Below are positions 44,513-53,293 of a stretch of 64,000 nt of DNA, piece after piece. The DNA comes from JADGHX01 sp035760965 (GTDB taxonomy: Bacteria > Pseudomonadota > Gammaproteobacteria > Steroidobacterales > Steroidobacteraceae). Position 1 is the stretch's first letter; every line of letters begins with the position of its first letter. The DNA is taken from assembly GCA_035760965.1 (NCBI GenBank), contig DASTRY010000032.1, positions 158,056 through 222,055 on the forward strand, given 5' to 3'. Both the position numbers and the translations under genes were made by a program. A model generated the notes under the pieces. The model was not told the origin of the DNA. It saw only the letters and a list, made by a program, of their open reading frames with translations, and made no database searches.

Positions 44513-45292
44513 GTTACGTCCTCGGTCGAAGCTTTCAGGAAGCGGAGTAGACCGCCGAACGCGCCAGAGGTGCGGCGGTGTACTCACAGCTCGTCGTTCG
44601 ATTGCCGCACCTCGCCGGCGCGAGCTGCCCGGCCGGCGCAAGGTTCGTTACAGCGGAAGGTCGAGGCAGACCGCCCGCCCGAGACGCCGGTCGCAAGCTT
44701 CGCGCCGATACCGCGGAATCGCCGATACGGCGGAATCGATAAAGTCCAGCTCCGGACTCGCTCGTGGGCTCTGGAATAGTGGTCGCGAGCGTGAGCACGG
44801 TTGTCGGTTCGGCCCGACAACCCGGGTGTTGAAGTTGACGTAACTGTCGGGGAGTGTCGCAACTCTCTGCGCCGGTGTGCACGACGCTGCTCGGCACATC
44901 GCAATTGTGTGAGACACGCTGCTCACGCGCGATCGCGCAAGTGAGTAGGCTGTTCGCATGATCACCATCAGGCCCGACTACTGCAGCCAGACGCTGCTGA
45001 ATGAGCAGCGTCCGGATACGCGACGGTCGATTTGCGCGGGTCGCGCGGCGAATCCGCGCCGGCACGCCATCTGCGGACTCGTCACGCGTGTATCCGAGCA
45101 CACGAAGCGCAAGCGCGCATGCATTCGCGGAGCCGCACGGAGCGCGCATTAGTCAGGACGCATAAGCGAGCAGTGATATCGGCTGCTCGCGTCCCCTGCC
45201 GACCGTAATTTCCTTGACACAGAATTGTCAGGCAGGTGCAATGCGGGCCCAAAGTTTGCTGCTCACGGCGGCGCATTCTTTGGTGGAGCGAC
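44513..45292. other. Long intergenic region with small repeats and hairpin
   Basis: 780 bases with open frames but none with recognisable protein character. It holds an 8-bp hairpin GTTGTCGG-TTCGGC-CCGACAAC at 44800-44821 and a 17-bp tandem duplication at 44704-44737. The TTGACA at 45214-45219 could be a -35 box for the downstream glycosyltransferase gene, but I see no convincing -10. It may hold an unrecognised small RNA or decayed gene. Confidence 0.45.
44704..44737. repeat. 17-bp tandem duplication
   Basis: Two adjacent 17-base copies starting GCCGATAC, differing at one base (C/G at the ninth position). Confidence 0.8.
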
Positions 45293-46438
45293 ATGCACCT
45301 CGTCGATACGACTCTGTTCTATTCACCGACGAGTGGGGGCGTGAAGCGCTATCTCACCGCGAAGCATCAGTGGCTGCGCGCGAACACCACCTGGAAGCAT
45401 TCCATTCTCGTTCCCGGTGAGGTCGAGCACATCGAGCCCGGCGCCGTCTCGAGCGTGCCGGGCTATCCCTGGCCCGGAACCTTCAACTACCGCTTGCCGC
45501 TGAATCCCCGCCGCTGGACGCGGCTGCTCGATCAGCTTCAGCCCGACCTCATCGAGGTCGGCGATGCATTTCACCCGGCGTGGTGCGCGTGGCGAGTGGC
45601 GCAGCGGCGAAACATTCCGCTCGCCGCCTTCTATCACTCGAACATGCCGGCGATCATCGCCCGCCGCATCGGCACGATGAGCGAGCGCGTGCTCGGACGC
45701 TATGCACGCTGGCTCTACGAACGATTCGACGTGGTGTTCGCGCCGAGCCGCCTGATGTGCGACTTCCTCAACAGCATCGGCGTGTTCCACACCGTTCATC
45801 AACCGCTGGGCGTGGACACGGAAGTGTTCTCACCGAAGCGCCGGACGATGGACCTGCGCGCGCAACTCGGATTACCCGAGAACACACGCTTGCTCGCTTA
45901 CGCCGGGCGTTTCTCGGGCGAGAAGAACCTGCATGTGCTGCTGCAAGCGTTCGCGCGTCTCGGTGCGCCGTATCACTTGCTGTTGATCGGCGGAGGAAAG
46001 AGCGCGCGACCGACCTCCAACGTCACGATGGTGCCGTATCGGCGTGACAGCGCTGAGCTGGCGCAGTGGCTGGCCTCTGTAGATGCGCTCGTGCATGCGG
46101 GGACGAAAGAAACATTCGGGCTCGTCGTGCTCGAAGCCATGGCCTGTGGACGGCCGGTCGTTGCTGCGCGTGCCGGCGCGATCCCCGAGATCGTCGACGA
46201 GAGCGTGGGGCAGCTCGCGGAGCCCGCCGATGCGATGAGCATGGCCGAGGCCATCGTGGCGCTCTACGAGCGCGATATCGAGGCAGTAGGCGCGGCGGCG
46301 CGGGCTCGCGTGCTGAAGCAGTTCACCTGGACGCAGGCGTTCACGACCCAAGTGAACGCATATGCGAGCCTCGCGCGCGCGCGGCGCATTCTCGCGACGG
46401 CGCGGCCGGCCATCGAGCTGGGCTCTCCCACGTCCTGA
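45293..46438 (+). CDS. Glycosyltransferase family 4 (GT-B fold)
   Basis: 381 residues. N-terminal acceptor half with YSPTSGGVKRYL (Gly-rich loop). The C-terminal donor half has YAGRFSGEKNLHVLLQAF and the family motif HAGTKETFGLVVLEAMACGRPVVA, with the EX7E-like pair (Glu in KETFG and LEAMA). The enzyme uses a nucleotide-sugar donor, probably in cell-envelope or glycolipid synthesis. The ATG at 45293 has GGAG upstream. It stands alone, without other polysaccharide genes. Confidence 0.9.
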   Translation: MHLVDTTLFYSPTSGGVKRYLTAKHQWLRANTTWKHSILVPGEVEHIEPGAVSSVPGYPWPGTFNYRLPLNPRRWTRLLDQLQPDLIEVGDAFHPAWCAWRVAQRRNIPLAAFYHSNMPAIIARRIGTMSERVLGRYARWLYERFDVVFAPSRLMCDFLNSIGVFHTVHQPLGVDTEVFSPKRRTMDLRAQLGLPENTRLLAYAGRFSGEKNLHVLLQAFARLGAPYHLLLIGGGKSARPTSNVTMVPYRRDSAELAQWLASVDALVHAGTKETFGLVVLEAMACGRPVVAARAGAIPEIVDESVGQLAEPADAMSMAEAIVALYERDIEAVGAAARARVLKQFTWTQAFTTQVNAYASLARARRILATARPAIELGSPTS

Positions 46439-46547
46439 TAACCCAGGGCTCATCAAGCGTTCCGAACACAGACGCGCGATTGCCGGGCGGCACACCTGCA
46501 CGTCGGGCGCTCGGTCACATGCGAGCCTTGTCGGTCGGAACACTCGT

Positions 46548-46569
46548 CTCGCGCACGCGCGTGCGCGAG
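46548..46569. other. 22-bp perfect palindrome between convergent genes
   Basis: CTCGCGCACGC followed by its exact reverse complement, with no loop, 110 bases after the glycosyltransferase stop and 16 bases past the WD40 gene end. It could form a bidirectional mRNA-end hairpin. No T-tract. Confidence 0.55.
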
Positions 46570-46585
46570 TCCTCGAACGCGCTCC

Positions 46586-47629
46586 TCAGCGCTTCTTGCC
46601 TTCCGGTGCGCGCTCGACGAGGTCGTAGAAGGTCAGGCGGCCCTTCGCTTCGCCCACCGCGAGTCGCTTGCCGTCCGGCGACCAGCGGATCGCGCTGATC
46701 TCGCCGCCGGTCAGGTGCGCATCCAGCGCGGTCGCTTCCTTTCCGGGCTGCCATAGCGAAATGCGCCAATCGCGCCCGGCCGACGCGAGGTACGGCCCGC
46801 TCGGCTGGAACGCGAGCGCGGTGATGCGCTCGGTGTGCCCGCGCAATTCCAGCGGGCGCGTGCCTTCCGGTCCCTTCCCGCCGAAGTCCCACACGATGAC
46901 GTCGTTGCCGGCGACCGTCGCGAGATAGCGGGCGTTGGCGCTCCATTCGGTGAGCAGAACCTTCGAGGAGTAGCCCCGCATCTGCGAGTCTTTGCCCGTG
47001 ACGAGATTCCAGAAGTGCACCGTGCCGTCTTGCGTGCCGGTCGCGAGAAACTTGCCGTTAGGGCTGAATGCCGCCGTGAGGCATGCGGCGGGCCACGTGT
47101 AGCGACGCACGTTGAACTGCGGCGGCTCGATCCGATGGACCGCGACGCCGCCTTGAATCGCCGCGGCGAGCTCGCGCCCCGGCTTGTCCCATGCGAGCGC
47201 CGCAATGGTCGCCGGCAGCGGCTCGAATTTGTGCGTGAGCTCGCCGGCGGCGGTCCACAACGTGAGCACCTTGCCGGTCGCGGCGGCCAGCAGCTTCCCG
47301 TCGGGAGACCAGGCGATGCGCTCGGTCCAGGCCATCCCCGGCCGTACTCTTTTCAGCTCGCTCGCCTGTGCGGTATCCCACAGGGCAACCGAGCTGTCCT
47401 GCCCCGACGATGCGACCACCTTCGTGCCGGGCTGCCAGGCGACCGCAATGGCGCCCATCGCGTGCTCGCCGAGCACTCGGGCGCGCGCTTTTTCCGAGAC
47501 ATCCTCGACGAGCAGCACCGCACCCTCGCCACCCGCCACGGCGGCCGCGCGGCCGTCGGGCGACCACGCAATGTCGACGACGTAAGTATCGAGCGCGACG
47601 CTCGAACGCTCGGTGAGAACCGCGCTCAT
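46586..47629 (-). CDS. WD40-repeat beta-propeller protein
   Basis: 347 residues. At least six WD40 blades are visible as recurring IAWSPDGK, LTAAFSPNGKFLATGTQDGTVHFWN, LAFQPSGPYLASAGRDWRISLWQ and IRWSPDGKRLAVGEAKGRLTFYD. No signal peptide, so probably a cytoplasmic scaffold. The ATG at 47629 overlaps the stop of the CobW-type GTPase gene (ATGA), so the pair is made together and the propeller may dock with or regulate the GTPase (inference). Confidence 0.88.
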   Translation of the reverse strand: MSAVLTERSSVALDTYVVDIAWSPDGRAAAVAGGEGAVLLVEDVSEKARARVLGEHAMGAIAVAWQPGTKVVASSGQDSSVALWDTAQASELKRVRPGMAWTERIAWSPDGKLLAAATGKVLTLWTAAGELTHKFEPLPATIAALAWDKPGRELAAAIQGGVAVHRIEPPQFNVRRYTWPAACLTAAFSPNGKFLATGTQDGTVHFWNLVTGKDSQMRGYSSKVLLTEWSANARYLATVAGNDVIVWDFGGKGPEGTRPLELRGHTERITALAFQPSGPYLASAGRDWRISLWQPGKEATALDAHLTGGEISAIRWSPDGKRLAVGEAKGRLTFYDLVERAPEGKKR

Positions 47630-49155
47630 GCGGCCACGCAGGACTCGAAGCCCGCTTCGATCTCGGCGCGATCGAGCTTGCGACCGATGAAGACGAGGTG
47701 ATTCTGCCGCGGCGTGCGCCCCCAGGGCCGTTCGAGCTTCGAGTCGAACATCATGTGCACGCCGTGGAAGACGTAGCGCCGCTCCTCGCCCAGGATGTTC
47801 AGCACGCCCTTCATGCGAAAGATGTCCTGACCCTGGCTCTGCAGCAGATAGCCGAGCCAGTCGTCGAGCTTCTTCGGATCGAGCGGACGCGGATCGGAAA
47901 TGCCGATCGAGGTGATCTCGTCGTCGTGATGATGGTGCGAGGCGTACTGCCGCTCGACCATCGGTGCGCAGCCTTCGAAGCGCAGCGAGAACTCCTGCGG
48001 CAGGTGCTCGCAATAGATGGCGTACGTGCCGGGCTCCTTCACGTCCAGCGTGAACTCCGCGCCTTCGTGGCCGGCGTCGAGGCGATAGAGGTGCGCGCTC
48101 GGCTCGAAGGTGCCGCCGCACGGGACATCGATCGGCGTTTCGGCGAACGCGCGCTGCACCTGGCCGAGCTGCGCGTCCAGCGCGGCCTCGCTCGCTTCGG
48201 CGACGCGCAGGAAGGTGAGGCCGAGCCCCGGGCCGTGGCTGTGCCCGGCGTGGGCGCCGTCGTGCTCCTGACTGCGCCGGTCGTGCGGCTGATCGTGCGC
48301 CTCAGCGCCCTCGTGATCGCCGCCCTGACCGTGCCGCAGATCGTCCCCGCGATCGCTCCGCTGACCGTGCACGGCATGATCGTGCCCGTGGCCATGGTCG
48401 TGGTCATGGTGGTGGTGATCGTGAGAGTGCTCGTTGCTGCCCGTGCGAATGCGAACCCGCCCCGCCGGCAGCTCGAACACGCCGCCCCATTCGAACGGAT
48501 ACTCCGGCTCGAGAAAGGTGCGATCCACCGCGAGCGCCCGCTCCAGATCGAACGCGCCCACGTTCAGCACGTTTTCGATCGGCAGCTGCGCGCTGTGAGT
48601 ACGGAAAATCCGGGCCGTGCGATTGATCGAGCGAATGCGCTGCTCGACGCGCGCGAGCTCGTCGTGCGAGACGAGATCGGTCTTGTTGAGGAGCACCACA
48701 TCCGCGAACGCGATCTGCTCGTTCGCCGCGCGCACCTCCTCGAGGTGCTGCTCGGCGTGCTTGGCGTCGACGAGCGTGACGATCGCATCGAGCTGGAAAT
48801 GCTCCCGCAGGTCGTCGTCGATGAAGAAGGTCTGCGCGACGGGCCCCGGGTCCGCAAGGCCGGTCGTCTCGACGATGACGTAGTCGAAGCGGTCCTTGCG
48901 CTTGACGAGCTGCCCGAGGATGCGGATGAGATCGCCGCGCACGGTGCAGCAGATGCAGCCGTTGGCCGTCTCGAAAATTTCCTCCTCGGCGCCGATGACG
49001 AGCTGATGGTCGACGCCGACTTCGCCGAACTCGTTCTCGATGACGGCGATGCGCTTGCCGTGCCGCTCGGAAAGGATGCGATTCAGGAGCGTCGTCTTGC
49101 CCGAGCCCAAGAAGCCTGTCAGGACCGTCACCGGAACCGGGGAGTCACTCGCCAT
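47626..49155 (-). CDS. CobW/COG0523-family metal GTPase with His-rich insert
   Basis: 509 residues. Walker A GFLGSGKTT (about 14-22), the metal-binding GCICCTV motif, Walker B-like VETTGLADPGPV and NKTD for guanine specificity are all present. Residues about 238-322 form a His/Asp/Gly-rich metal-binding insert, with a second HHHHDDE cluster later. The C-terminal CobW domain ends near RPWGRTPRQNHLVFIGRKLD. Family members are GTP-dependent metallochaperones, often for zinc. The insert is longer than usual. Coupled to a WD40 protein gene. Confidence 0.9.
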   Translation of the reverse strand: MASDSPVPVTVLTGFLGSGKTTLLNRILSERHGKRIAVIENEFGEVGVDHQLVIGAEEEIFETANGCICCTVRGDLIRILGQLVKRKDRFDYVIVETTGLADPGPVAQTFFIDDDLREHFQLDAIVTLVDAKHAEQHLEEVRAANEQIAFADVVLLNKTDLVSHDELARVEQRIRSINRTARIFRTHSAQLPIENVLNVGAFDLERALAVDRTFLEPEYPFEWGGVFELPAGRVRIRTGSNEHSHDHHHHDHDHGHGHDHAVHGQRSDRGDDLRHGQGGDHEGAEAHDQPHDRRSQEHDGAHAGHSHGPGLGLTFLRVAEASEAALDAQLGQVQRAFAETPIDVPCGGTFEPSAHLYRLDAGHEGAEFTLDVKEPGTYAIYCEHLPQEFSLRFEGCAPMVERQYASHHHHDDEITSIGISDPRPLDPKKLDDWLGYLLQSQGQDIFRMKGVLNILGEERRYVFHGVHMMFDSKLERPWGRTPRQNHLVFIGRKLDRAEIEAGFESCVAA

Positions 49156-49515
49156 GGAAGAACCTTCGCTCGCTTGCGGGCGCGCGGCGCGCGCCGGGGG
49201 CGGCGATTCTATGCGATCGGCGCGCCGTCTCGATTGGGGTAGGTTGCCGCGTGCGGGCGCGGGGGCGCCGCCCGGCTATTGGAGGAGGCGTTCGCATCGA
49301 GCGCATTGGGGGCGAGGTCGCCGTGGTGCGGGCGCGGTGGCGCTGCCCCGCTAGTGGAGGAGGCGTTCGCATGGAACGCATTGGAGGCGAGGTCACCGCG
49401 TGCGAGCGCGAGGCGCCGCCCTGCTAGTCGAGGAGGCGTTCGCGTCGAACGCATTGGAGGCGAGGTCGCCGTCGGCGCGCGCGTGGCACGGCCCTCCGGG
49501 GCGGTCTGCACGCGG
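49156..49515. other. Intergenic region carrying a tandem repeat
   Basis: 360 bases between the GTPase gene and the next minus-strand gene. Most of it is the roughly 75-bp tandem repeat at 49243-49475. Several frames are open through the repeat, but none begins with a credible start or resembles a known protein. Confidence 0.6.
49243..49475. repeat. Tandem minisatellite, about 3 copies of a 73-75-bp unit
   Basis: Units contain GAGGAGGCGTTCGC, then AACGCATTGGAGGCGAGGTC, then a variable GC-rich spacer ending in CTAGT or CTATT. Repeat cores begin near 49281, 49356 and 49429, and a partial unit precedes them. Copies differ at several positions, so the array is not freshly made. On the minus strand two frames stay open through the repeat. 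Confidence 0.85.
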
Positions 49516-49911
49516 CTAACGACGCAGCAGCCAGCGACCCGCCGCCGTCCCGGCGAAGCCGAGTACGGCGCGCCAGAACAGGCGCTTACGGAACGGCACC
49601 GGACGAGGCGGCACGGCCTTGTAAAAGGCGCTCGCGACTTCGCGATGGATATGCGCCACGCCGTCGAGGGTCCAGCTGCGGTCGCCGCTCGAGAGCCGGT
49701 AGTGCCGCGGGCCGAGGCGCTCGACGGTCGCTTCCTCCAGCGCTTCCGGCAGATCGACGGGCGCGGGACAGGCGAAGGCCACCTGCACGGCCTCGTCCGG
49801 GCGATCCTTCGAGCGGCCGACGAGGATGAGCCCGAGCGGCCCCTCGCCGTCGCGGCGGCACGAGATCCATCCTGAAAAGCGAACGATCCCTGGGGTCGTC
49901 GCGGCCGTCAT
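49516..49911 (-). CDS. Hypothetical protein
   Basis: 131 residues, not recognised. It starts MTAATTPGIVRFSGWIS and includes LILVGRSKDRPDEAVQVAFACP and a C-terminal basic stretch (RKRLFWRAVLGFAGTAAGRWLLRR) that could be a short membrane-associated helix. Its ATG overlaps the stop of the upstream methyltransferase gene (TAATG), which supports it being translated. Confidence 0.65.
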   Translation of the reverse strand: MTAATTPGIVRFSGWISCRRDGEGPLGLILVGRSKDRPDEAVQVAFACPAPVDLPEALEEATVERLGPRHYRLSSGDRSWTLDGVAHIHREVASAFYKAVPPRPVPFRKRLFWRAVLGFAGTAAGRWLLRR

Positions 49912-50657
49912 TACTTGCGGCCGACCCGCAGTGAAAGCGGCCAGCTCACGGTGCGTGCCCGCTGCGGATCGCCCCACACGGGGCTCATAACCGCCTCGAG
50001 CTCGGCCACCGGATCGGCACCCCGCGCATCGACGTAGCGAGCGGTGGCGGACCAGCTGCGCAGATAGCCGAGGAACTGCGCCTGGGTCCAGTCCTCGCGC
50101 ATGCTGAGCGAGGGGCTCGCGAGCTCCGCGAAGGGAAAGTCCAGCGAACGATAGCCGTCTTCGACGTGCCGCCGTTCGGGCGGCCAGTACTCGCCGACGG
50201 TGTCCGCGTAATAGCTCTGCACCAGCCGGTCGAGGCTCGGCTCGTTGAGGCGCGGCACCCCATAGGTCCACACCGCCAGCACGCCGCCCGGATGCAAGAC
50301 CCGTTTCACCTCCGCATAGAACTGCGGCAGATCGAACCAGTGCAGCGACTGGGCGACGGTGACGAGATCGACCGAATCGCTTTCGAGCCCGCTCGCTTCC
50401 GCCGGCGCGACGGCGTACGTCACGTGCGGATGCGGGCGCGCGGCGGCGATCTGCTGCGCGCTGGCATCCGTCCCGATGACGGATTCGAAGCGCTCGCCGA
50501 GATCGACGGTCGCTTGCCCGCTGCCGCAGGCGCAATCCCAGGCCCGCTTGCGCGCCGGGCTCGTGCGCGCGAGGAAATCGAACAGGGCGCCCGGATAGTG
50601 CGGGCGAAACTCCGCGTACTGAGCGGCGAGTCGCGAAAAATGATCCTTGAAGTTCAA
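49911..50657 (-). CDS. SAM-dependent class I methyltransferase
   Basis: 248 residues with the TTG start. SAM motif I is DCACGSGQATVDL, followed by VIGTDAS, VAPAEASGLESDSVDLVTVAQSLHWF and the post-III LHPGGVLAVWTYG segment, typical of Methyltransf_11 enzymes acting on small molecules. The TTG at 50657 (LNFKDHFSRLAAQYAEFRPHYP) is preferred because upstream in-frame sequence overlaps the preceding gene and lacks family character. Substrate unknown. Confidence 0.87.
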   Translation of the reverse strand: MNFKDHFSRLAAQYAEFRPHYPGALFDFLARTSPARKRAWDCACGSGQATVDLGERFESVIGTDASAQQIAAARPHPHVTYAVAPAEASGLESDSVDLVTVAQSLHWFDLPQFYAEVKRVLHPGGVLAVWTYGVPRLNEPSLDRLVQSYYADTVGEYWPPERRHVEDGYRSLDFPFAELASPSLSMREDWTQAQFLGYLRSWSATARYVDARGADPVAELEAVMSPVWGDPQRARTVSWPLSLRVGRK

Positions 50658-50697
50658 CGCGAAGTCCCGTGCGCGCGATGAGCTGATCCTGCGCGGA

Positions 50698-51285
50698 CTA
50701 TGCCGCGGATTCCAGGTCCCAGACTGTGAGCGGCAGCCCACGACGCAGCCAGAACCCCGCGCCCAGCTCGCGGAAATTCGGGCGCAGGCCGGCGCGATAC
50801 CAGGCCGCGGTGCGCAAGAAAACCTGCGAGTCCGTGCGCTTCTGATCGCAGTTCTCTTCCCAATCCTTCTTCGTGAGTGCCGTGAAATACAGCATTCCGC
50901 GACAGAGGCGGGCCAGGTTGTTCAGCGCCCGGCGGGCCGTGGGTGCATCCAGGTACTGCACGACGTCGTAACAGATCACGAGGTCGAACGGCTTGGCCGC
51001 GCGATAGGTTTGGATCAGACCATGGTCCCAGCCGTAGCGCTGGCACAGGTACTCGCTCGTCTCCATGCCGGTGTATTCGGCGCGCGGAAACAGGCGGCGC
51101 AGCGGCGCGCGGAGCATGCCGGTGCCGCAGCCGGCGTCGAGAATGCGCCGGACCGGCAAGCCGATGTAGTCCGCATGCGCGGCGATCATCCGGGCGCGAT
51201 TGCGCACCTCGACACGCGTCGTCACGGCCGTGCGGGGGTTGTAGTAGAAGCGCTGGTAGTACTCGCGATCGAACGAAGACGACAT
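50698..51285 (-). CDS. SAM-dependent methyltransferase
   Basis: 195 residues. It starts MSSSFDREYYQRFYYNPRTAV. Motif I is ILDAGCGTGMLRAPL, with VICYDVVQYL as motif post-II and an ARLCRGMLYFTALTKKDW block. The YYNPRTAVTTR N-terminus recurs in a group of uncharacterised methyltransferases. It is the first of three minus-strand genes and is divergent from a small membrane-protein gene and rimO. Confidence 0.87.
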   Translation of the reverse strand: MSSSFDREYYQRFYYNPRTAVTTRVEVRNRARMIAAHADYIGLPVRRILDAGCGTGMLRAPLRRLFPRAEYTGMETSEYLCQRYGWDHGLIQTYRAAKPFDLVICYDVVQYLDAPTARRALNNLARLCRGMLYFTALTKKDWEENCDQKRTDSQVFLRTAAWYRAGLRPNFRELGAGFWLRRGLPLTVWDLESAA

Positions 51286-51403
51286 GCAACCTCGACGGGA
51301 AACCTTGGCAGCAATACCGGGGCGCGACAGTAGCGCAATCGCGCACACAACGGGACGGCCGCGGTTGCCCGGCGCGGGGGTCGGGGCGTACTCTCCCGCC
51401 GCC

Positions 51404-51607
51404 ATGACGTCCAACCTTAGCCATACCACGACCATGTCGGCCGAGCGCCGCCAGCCCATGTGGCCGTGGCTGCTGATGCCGTTCGTGGCGCTCACCGTGT
51501 ACTTCCTTCTGAAGACGGCGAAGGACGCCCATCCGGCCATTCCCGGGCATCAGCTGGAAGCTCCCTTAGATCCTTCTCCCTCGAGTGACGATTCCAGCTC
51601 GCACTGA
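51404..51607 (+). CDS. Small single-pass membrane protein
   Basis: 67 residues with one membrane helix (about 20-38, WPWLLMPFVALTVYFLL) and a Pro/Ser/Asp-rich C-terminus. It lies 27 bases before rimO in the same direction, so the two may be co-transcribed. No family recognised. The helix and position are the only support. Confidence 0.55.
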   Translation: MTSNLSHTTTMSAERRQPMWPWLLMPFVALTVYFLLKTAKDAHPAIPGHQLEAPLDPSPSSDDSSSH

Positions 51608-51634
51608 CGCGGGCACGGAGTCGGTTTCCCCCCA

Positions 51635-52957
51635 ATGTCTCAGCGTGCACCCAAAGTCGGGTTCGTCAGCCTTGGCTGTCCCAAAGCGCTCGTCGATTCG
51701 GAGCGCATCCTCACTCACCTGCGCGCCGAGGGTTACGAGGTCGCGCCGACGTACGAGGCGGCCGACGTCGTCGTGGTGAACACCTGTGGGTTCATCGACT
51801 CCGCGGTCGATGAGTCGCTCGATGCCATCGGCGAAGCGCTGGCGCAGAACGGGCGCGTGATCGTGACGGGCTGCCTCGGCGCGAAGCCCGAACGGATTCT
51901 CGAACGCCATCCGCGCGTGCTGAAGGTGACCGGGCCGCACGCGTACGAGGACGTCGTCTCGGCCGTGCATCAGCATGTGCCGCCGGCGCACGATCCGTTC
52001 TTCGATCTGGTGCCGCCGCAGGGCATCCGGCTCACGCCGCGGCACTACGCTTATCTCAAGATTTCGGAAGGCTGCAACAACAAGTGCAGCTTCTGCATCA
52101 TCCCGGCGATGCGCGGCAAGCTCGCGAGCCGGCCGATCGACGAGGTGCTGCGCGAAGGCGAGCGGCTCGTTCGGGCGGGGGTGAAAGAGCTGCTCGTGAT
52201 CTCGCAGGACACGAGCGCGTATGGAGCCGACCTCCGATATCGCGCCGGCACCTGGCGCGATCAGACCTACGAGACGCGCTTCATCGACCTGGCGCGCGGG
52301 CTCGGGTCGCTCGGGGTATGGGTGCGGCTGCACTACGTGTATCCGTATCCGCACGTCGATGACGTCATTCCCTTGATGGCCGAGCGGAAAGTGCTGCCGT
52401 ATCTCGACATTCCGTTTCAGCACGGCAGCCCGACCGTGCTGAAAAGGATGCGGCGGCCGGCGCACGCCGAAAACACGCTGGCGCGCATCCAGGCGTGGCG
52501 TAAGACGTGCCCCGATCTCGTCCTGCGCAGCACGTTCATCGTGGGATTCCCCGGCGAGACGGAGGCGGAGTTCGAGGAGCTGCTCGCCTGGCTCGAAGAG
52601 GCGCAGCTCGATCGCGTCGGCTGCTTCAAATACTCGCCGGTCGAGGGCGCGGCCTCGAACGCGCTTGCCGAGCACGTCGATCCCGAAGTCCAGGAGGAGC
52701 GGTACGAGCGCTTCATGACGCTCGCTGGCGAGATCAGCGCGCAACGGCTCGCACGCCGCGTCGGTCAGCGGATGCGCGTGCTGGTGGACGCTGTGGAAGG
52801 CGACGCCGCCACCGCCCGCAGCGAGGCGGATGCGCCCGAGATCGACGGGCTCGTGCACATCGAAGGTGCGGGCGGGCTAACTGTGGGTGCGTGGGCGGAC
52901 GTCGAGATCCTCGCCTCGGACCAGTACGACCTCACGGCGAAACTCGCAACGGGCTGA
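51635..52957 (+). CDS. rimO: Ribosomal protein S12 methylthiotransferase
   Basis: 440 residues. Adds a methylthio group to Asp88 of S12 using SAM and two Fe-S clusters. The N-terminal UPF0004 domain has its three cysteines in SLGCPKALVD, VNTCGFID and VTGCLGAK. The radical-SAM motif is EGCNNKCSFCIIP, and a TRAM domain ends the protein. The KVGFVSLGCPKALVDSE N-terminus separates RimO from MiaB. Confidence 0.95.
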   Translation: MSQRAPKVGFVSLGCPKALVDSERILTHLRAEGYEVAPTYEAADVVVVNTCGFIDSAVDESLDAIGEALAQNGRVIVTGCLGAKPERILERHPRVLKVTGPHAYEDVVSAVHQHVPPAHDPFFDLVPPQGIRLTPRHYAYLKISEGCNNKCSFCIIPAMRGKLASRPIDEVLREGERLVRAGVKELLVISQDTSAYGADLRYRAGTWRDQTYETRFIDLARGLGSLGVWVRLHYVYPYPHVDDVIPLMAERKVLPYLDIPFQHGSPTVLKRMRRPAHAENTLARIQAWRKTCPDLVLRSTFIVGFPGETEAEFEELLAWLEEAQLDRVGCFKYSPVEGAASNALAEHVDPEVQEERYERFMTLAGEISAQRLARRVGQRMRVLVDAVEGDAATARSEADAPEIDGLVHIEGAGGLTVGAWADVEILASDQYDLTAKLATG

Positions 52958-53293
52958 TTCGGCGCGCTCGCCGCGCCGAGGATCGGCGAGCAGGCGCGCG
53001 CCGTCGCGCGTGTGCCACCCGATGCCGATCTTCAGACTGCAAGTCTCGAGGCGAATGCCGCGGTACGCTCGGCGAGCTCGCATCGACTCTCATGCCGGCG
53101 GCTATCGAGCAGGCGCCTGTCCGCCCAACCAGCACCGCTACCAAGCGCACGCGCCGCCACCAACACGCATACACAACAACTGCATCGCCGACAATCTGTC
53201 GGTACACTTCGCCACTTTATACGGGGCACCCCGCCCGATGAGCGGGCAACGACCTGACACCTACGGCGTTTCCGAGCAGACAACAACGCATTA
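52958..53293. other. Region upstream of minCDE
   Basis: 336 bases without a credible gene. A hairpin CCGACA-ATC-TGTCGG (53189-53203) and a TTTATAC sequence at 53216-53222 that could be the -10 box of the min operon lie close together. A second stem GCCCG-ATGAG-CGGGC follows at about 53233-53247. The -35 box is not clear, so the promoter call is weak. Confidence 0.4.

Noticed and set aside
44535..45149. 204-codon minus-strand open frame in the gap
   Set aside because: No domain, no ribosome-binding site, Arg/Ser/Pro-rich composition as expected from random GC-rich frames.
49243..49475. CRISPR array or coding repeat protein
   Set aside because: The units are long, imperfect and without constant-repeat/unique-spacer structure. 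No start codon or ribosome-binding site supports a protein.
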